A program made the translations under genes and the position numbers. The notes beneath the pieces are model-generated. The model saw nothing but the letters and a program-made list of their open reading frames with translations, ran no database searches and was not told the origin of the DNA. This document shows positions 28,775 through 33,015 of a DNA stretch of 33,015 nucleotides, piece by piece; the stretch's first letter is position 1, and every line of letters starts with the position of its first letter. The stretch spans positions 1-33,015 of the forward strand of contig CAMIZH010000005.1 of assembly GCA_946403255.1 (NCBI GenBank), written 5' to 3'. This DNA is from an uncultured Peptoniphilaceae bacterium (lineage in GTDB: Bacteria; Bacillota; Clostridia; Tissierellales; Peptoniphilaceae).

Positions 28775-28800
28775 AGCGGGGCGAAAGCTCTGCTTTTTTA
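28775..28800 (+). terminator. Terminator with GAAA tetraloop
   Basis: AGCGGGGC-GAAA-GCTCTGCTTTTTT. Confidence 0.88.
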
Positions 28801-28896
28801 TTTTCCTTCCAATATATAAGTTTAAATTCTTCTATCAAAAGGTATATATAATATGTTAAGAAAAAAGTATATGAAAAATAGAAAAGAGGTTTTGCT

Positions 28897-29664
28897 ATGT
28901 TTGACTTAAAAGGAAAAGTTGCAGTTATAACTGGAGCATCATCAGGACTAGGAGCAGATGCTGCAAGAGCTTATGCAAAAGCAGGAGCAAGTGTTGCATT
29001 ACTAGCTAGACGTATTGAAAAATTAGAAGATGTTGCAAAAGAAATACAAGAACTTGGTGTAGAAGTATTAGTAGTAAAATGTGATGTATCAAATGAAGCA
29101 TCTGTAAAAGAAGCAGTTGAAGCAGTTGTAGCTCATTTTGGTAAAATAGATATATTATTAAATAACGCAGGAGTTGCAGTAAGAGGAGATGTAGTAAATC
29201 TTACTGAAGACGAATGGGACCTTGCATTTAACACAAATGTAAAAGGTATTTACTTAATGAGTAAATATGTAATTCCAGAAATGCAAAAAAATAAATATGG
29301 AAAAGTTGTAAATATTGCATCAATAAATGCAGTAATTGGAGATAAAGCAGATGTTTTTGTAAGACATTCTTACAATGCATCTAAATCAGCAGTAGTTGGA
29401 CTTACTATGGGAATGGCAACATATTACGGAAAAGATAATATTACTGTAAATGCCATTGGACCAGGACTTTTTGAATCAGAAATGACAGAAGGTACATTAT
29501 TTAAATCAGAAGATTTCTTAAAAATGTATAGTGCACAAAACCCAATGAGTAGACCTGGTAAAAGGGGAGAACTTAATGGACCAATATTATTCTTATCATC
29601 AGAAGATTCAAGTTATGTAAATGGACAATTTATTGTTGTAGATGGTGGATTAAGATACGTTTAA
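28897..29664 (+). CDS. SDR family oxidoreductase
   Basis: VAVITGASSGLGADAARAYAKAGA, LLNNAGVAV, YNASKSAVVGLT, C-terminal VVDGGLRYV. Confidence 0.95.
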   Translation: MFDLKGKVAVITGASSGLGADAARAYAKAGASVALLARRIEKLEDVAKEIQELGVEVLVVKCDVSNEASVKEAVEAVVAHFGKIDILLNNAGVAVRGDVVNLTEDEWDLAFNTNVKGIYLMSKYVIPEMQKNKYGKVVNIASINAVIGDKADVFVRHSYNASKSAVVGLTMGMATYYGKDNITVNAIGPGLFESEMTEGTLFKSEDFLKMYSAQNPMSRPGKRGELNGPILFLSSEDSSYVNGQFIVVDGGLRYV

Positions 29665-29676
29665 AAAATAATGTAG

Positions 29677-29709
29677 GAAGAGGTGGACATATGTCTGCTT
29701 CTTTTTTTA
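29677..29709 (+). terminator. Probable terminator downstream of the SDR gene
   Basis: GAAGAGGTGGACATATGTCTGCTTC followed by TTTTTTT; stem imperfect. Confidence 0.6.
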
Positions 29710-29802
29710 TGCATGCATAATCAAATCTTTTATATTTATATGGTATTTCTAAGCTTAGTAATGTAAAATATTAAAAGAAGAGCTTTGAAAAAGGGGTAAA
29801 AT

Positions 29803-30693
29803 ATGAATACAAAAATTATTGCAGATACAGGATGCGATCTAGATAATAAACTTGTAGAAGAATTTGACATTGATTTACTAAGTATAATAGTAACTTATGA
29901 TGATAAAGAATATAAAGATAGAAAAGATATATCAGCAGATGAAATGTTCCAAAAACAAAAACTAGGAGAGAACTTTACAACAGCTCAAATTCCTTTATTT
30001 GAATTTTTAGAAACATTTGAATCCTATGCAAAAAAAGGGCAAGACTTTATTTATTTTTCCCTTTCAGCAGGAATTACAGGTGGATATAATAATGCTCTTT
30101 TAGCAATAAGAGAGTTAAGTGAAAAATATCCAAATGTTAAAATGTCAGCACTAGACTCAAAAGGAGCAAGTGTTGGATATGGACTATCATTATATTATCT
30201 TGGAAAATACGCTAAAAGTGGCGCAAGTTTTGAAGATATAATAGAATTATCAGAATTCTTATCAGAAAATATAAAACATATTTTTACAGTATTTGATATG
30301 GAATACTTGTATAAAGGTGGACGAGTATCAAGAGCGCAAAAAAACATAGGTAAACTTTTAAACATAAGACCGATTATAGTAACAGACTCAGAAGGAAAGT
30401 TAAGTGTTCAAGAACTTTCTCGAGGAAACAAAGTTTATAAAAGAATGGCAGAAATAATAGAAGAAGAAACGCAAGGTAGAAATTTATCAAAAGATATATT
30501 CTTCCCAGTATATGGAGAGGATGTAGAACTTATCTCAAACTTTAAAAATAAATTAGAAGCCCTTGATGAAAATATTATATTAATGCCGCAAAGACTAGGA
30601 TCATCAATAGGTGTTCACACAGGACCTGAAATAATTGGAACAGGATATTTAAAAGAAGAAATACCTGCTAAATTTAAAGAGGGGTTAATATGA
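29803..30693 (+). CDS. DegV family protein (fatty-acid binding)
   Basis: KIIADTGCDLDNKLVEEFDIDLLSIIVTYDDKEYKD, FTTAQIPLFEF, DSKGASVGYG, YLYKGGRVSRAQ, GVHTGPEIIGTGY. Confidence 0.93.
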   Translation: MNTKIIADTGCDLDNKLVEEFDIDLLSIIVTYDDKEYKDRKDISADEMFQKQKLGENFTTAQIPLFEFLETFESYAKKGQDFIYFSLSAGITGGYNNALLAIRELSEKYPNVKMSALDSKGASVGYGLSLYYLGKYAKSGASFEDIIELSEFLSENIKHIFTVFDMEYLYKGGRVSRAQKNIGKLLNIRPIIVTDSEGKLSVQELSRGNKVYKRMAEIIEEETQGRNLSKDIFFPVYGEDVELISNFKNKLEALDENIILMPQRLGSSIGVHTGPEIIGTGYLKEEIPAKFKEGLI

Positions 30694-31178
30694 AAATAAC
30701 TAAAAAAAATAGAATAGTTGCAATGGTAGCAGTATTTGCAGCCTCATTATTCTACATTATATTTGTAGGAAAATTTGAAGGTTTAACAAGTGCTAAACTA
30801 TCAAATAAATTTGAAAAAATAGAATTTAGTGAAGAATTTGATCAACTTCAAATAGAAGAAAATGCAAAACAAATAACTAAACTACTTAGTAGCTCAAAAT
30901 ATGATAAAGTGGCTGAAATGAGTGAGCCAACTTTAAAAGAAACTCTTTTAACAAAAGATGAAGACACAAAAAAAGAGTTAGAAACTATAACAAAAATAAT
31001 GACTAAAAAAGGAAAAGTTAAAACAGTATCTGTTGGAAATATGGATGCTTATAAAATAAAAGATAATGGCAGTGAATTTGCATTAGTAAATTTAAAAGCT
31101 AATTATGAAAAAGGAAAAGTTAAATTCCTACTATACTTTAATGAGCAAAGTGAATTAATAGCCTTTAAAGTAAATTAA
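30690..31178 (+). CDS. Small membrane-anchored protein, possibly DUF3887-like
   Basis: N-terminal TM, then soluble domain; 4-bp overlap with the degV-family gene. Confidence 0.65.
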   Translation: MKITKKNRIVAMVAVFAASLFYIIFVGKFEGLTSAKLSNKFEKIEFSEEFDQLQIEENAKQITKLLSSSKYDKVAEMSEPTLKETLLTKDEDTKKELETITKIMTKKGKVKTVSVGNMDAYKIKDNGSEFALVNLKANYEKGKVKFLLYFNEQSELIAFKVN

Positions 31179-31191
31179 ATAAAGATAATAA

Positions 31192-31222
31192 AAAAGCCTA
31201 GAACATAAAGTTCTGGGCTTTT
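31192..31222. terminator. Bidirectional terminator
   Basis: AAAAGCCTAGAAC-ATAAA-GTTCTGGGCTTTT; abuts the MATE stop codon. Confidence 0.85.
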
Positions 31223-32534
31223 ATTTTTTATAAACGCTATTAAGTATTCGAGCAAGTAGGATTAAAGAAATTACTAAACAAATACCTTCAGAAATTATAG
31301 ATGAGAACCATATATAGTCAGGTCCTAAAATATTTGTTGTAAAGAATAAAGCACCAACAATTAAAATAAATGATCTAAGCATATTTATTATAATTGAATA
31401 GTGAGGTCTTAAAAGAGCTGATGAAAATCCGGCAATTAAAAGATTAAATCCAACAAATAAAAATGAAGGTGTGAATTTTCTTATTGCAATTATTGAGCTA
31501 TTTATAAGTTCTGTTTCCTTTGCATCGAAGAAAAGTAAAAATATATTCTCTCCAAATAGGAATACAACAGCAAGTATTAAAATAGCAACTCCAGCTACAG
31601 AGTACAGCGAGTACTTAAATAGTTTTTTATAAGCATCAGGTTCGTCACTACCATAATAGAAACTGACAAGTGGTTGTATTCCTTGGGTAATACCAACAAA
31701 ACACATACAGGCTATTTGATTTACATAGGAAATAACGGAAAATGTAGCAACTGATTCCTTTCCAAGATGCTTGATTAAAAATATATTATAAAAGAAAACA
31801 ACAACACCAATTCCAATTTCAGAAATGAAATCTCCAAAACCAAGTGGAATTATTTTCTTGAAAAGACTAAAGTCTAGTTTAAACTTAACAAAACGTAAAG
31901 TTGCCTTTCCAAATAAAAAGTGGATCATAAATATAATAGTAGAAAGTACTTGAGAAATTCCAGTAGCCAAAGCAGCTCCACGAATGCCCCAGTGGAAAAC
32001 TCCAACAAAAACATAATCTAAAAGTATATTTGTAATGGCACTTATAAAAACTCCTAAAGCAGCAGTCTTTGGGAAACCATCAACTTTAACTAGAACCTCA
32101 AAATTATATGAGATTATAAAAAATGGAGCAAATAAAACTATAATGCTTAGATAATCTATAACAAGTGGTAACAACTCATCATTAGCACCTAAAAATTTAG
32201 CAATACTATTTATATTAAGTCCGCAAATAACAGCAAGTATTATAGCGAAAATAGTAATAACAACAACTGTAAAACTAAAAGTGCTTTTTGCTTCTTCTAA
32301 TTTTTTTTGACCAAGAAGAACTCCAATGATAGTTTGAGTACCAACAGCAAAGATGATTGCAAGGGCAAACAAAGTATTAACAAAAGGCATAGATAGATTA
32401 ACAGCGGAAAGAGCTGTTTCACCAACAAAGTTTGCTACGAAAAAACCATCTACCATAGTATAAAGTGAAAACACCAGCATGGCCACAACAGATGGAATCA
32501 CATAATGTAAGAATTTCTTACCTAACGAATTAAT
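31221..32534 (-). CDS. MATE family efflux transporter
   Basis: IPSVVAMLVFSLYTMVDGFFVANFVGETALSAVNLSMPFVNTLFALA...VGTQTIIGVLLGQ, ~12 TM. The ORF track starts at GTG 32501, but MATE-like sequence (INSLGKKFLHYVIPSVV) and an AGGAGG site lie upstream, suggesting an AUU start near 32534. Confidence 0.9.
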   Translation of the reverse strand: MNSLGKKFLHYVIPSVVAMLVFSLYTMVDGFFVANFVGETALSAVNLSMPFVNTLFALAIIFAVGTQTIIGVLLGQKKLEEAKSTFSFTVVVITIFAIILAVICGLNINSIAKFLGANDELLPLVIDYLSIIVLFAPFFIISYNFEVLVKVDGFPKTAALGVFISAITNILLDYVFVGVFHWGIRGAALATGISQVLSTIIFMIHFLFGKATLRFVKFKLDFSLFKKIIPLGFGDFISEIGIGVVVFFYNIFLIKHLGKESVATFSVISYVNQIACMCFVGITQGIQPLVSFYYGSDEPDAYKKLFKYSLYSVAGVAILILAVVFLFGENIFLLFFDAKETELINSSIIAIRKFTPSFLFVGFNLLIAGFSSALLRPHYSIIINMLRSFILIVGALFFTTNILGPDYIWFSSIISEGICLVISLILLARILNSVYKK

Positions 32535-32802
32535 AATAAAACCTCCTAATAAAATATAATGCTACATAAGATTATATATCTTATTAGTAAAAAAGCCATA
32601 TTAAAAGGAAACTGAATATATAGAGAATTACTTTTGAAATAGGCAGAAAATAATGCTTATATTAGAAGGAAGTTGAATAAGTGCTAAATTAGATTAAAAG
32701 TAGCTATAATTAATATTTTAAGTTAGGTTTAATTTAAAGGGCATAGTAGTAATACTTGTGTAGAATAGCGGAAAAAACATTTGAAAATAATGAAAAAAGG
32801 TC

Positions 32803-32831
32803 TTGTGCTAAATCTAAAAGCGTTGTATACT
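32803..32831 (+). promoter_or_regulatory. Sigma-A-type promoter P1
   Basis: TTGTGC - 17 nt - TATACT. Confidence 0.75.
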
Positions 32832-32885
32832 TAATAAGTTCTCAAAAAACGAGAACAAGCAATAAAAAATAAATAAAAAAACTTA

Positions 32886-32915
32886 TTGACAAATAGTGTC
32901 TAAAGGTGCTATACT
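32886..32915 (+). promoter_or_regulatory. Sigma-A-type promoter P2
   Basis: TTGACA - 18 nt - TATACT. Confidence 0.85.
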
Positions 32916-32983
32916 TAATAAGTTGTCTCAAGTAAATAACTTGAGTAACAAAAAAACATTAAAAAATAACTTAAAAAAAGTAG

Positions 32984-33012
32984 TTGACAAAACACTTTAA
33001 AAGTTATATACT
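32984..33012 (+). promoter_or_regulatory. Sigma-A-type promoter P3
   Basis: TTGACA - 17 nt - TATACT. Confidence 0.85.
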
Positions 33013-33015
33013 AAT

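Noticed and set aside
32565-32800. Small gene or decayed gene before the tandem promoters
   Set aside because: Stops in all frames and no recognisable peptide; two vaguely similar stretches (AGGAAACTGAATA / AGGAAGTTGAATA) are too short to interpret.
1-33015. CRISPR, prophage, transposase, toxin-antitoxin or defence island
   Set aside because: No regularly spaced repeats, integrase/transposase-like proteins, or recognisable TA/defence proteins in the ORF track; gene content is metabolic and housekeeping.

Overview
This 33 kb window is from an AT-rich chromosome, most likely a low-GC Firmicute of the anaerobic, amino-acid-fermenting type (inference from gene content and composition; no 16S is visible). 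From left to right it contains: gdpP-rplI-dnaB, a lipoprotein gene and uppP; a membrane-anchored hypothetical gene split at a 7-T run; a nitrilase-family amidohydrolase; a GNAT and a hemolysin III gene on the minus strand; a TPP riboswitch with terminator upstream of an orphan thiC; a decayed phospholipase D/cardiolipin synthase-like pseudogene; an aldehyde dehydrogenase; a minus-strand serine operon (sdaAB-sdaAA-SstT-like symporter-unknown 136 aa protein); an AbgT transporter; a natural YjdI+YjdJ (Fer4_19 + short GNAT) fusion; a heterodimeric ABC exporter with one degenerate ATP site; tRNA-Arg(CCU); divergent hutI and hutU; a dipeptide epimerase with a DUF819 membrane protein; an SDR; DegV with a small membrane-anchored protein; a MATE transporter; and three tandem sigma-A-type promoters at the right edge that probably drive an rRNA or tRNA operon just outside the window. 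I found no CRISPR array, IS element, phage or obvious defence system. The best leads are the poly-T frameshifted gene, the structured intergenic region between sdaAB and abgT, the inverted repeats between hutI and hutU, the YjdI-GNAT fusion with a possible internal start, the MATE gene whose best-placed start codon is AUU, and the unknown fourth gene of the serine operon.
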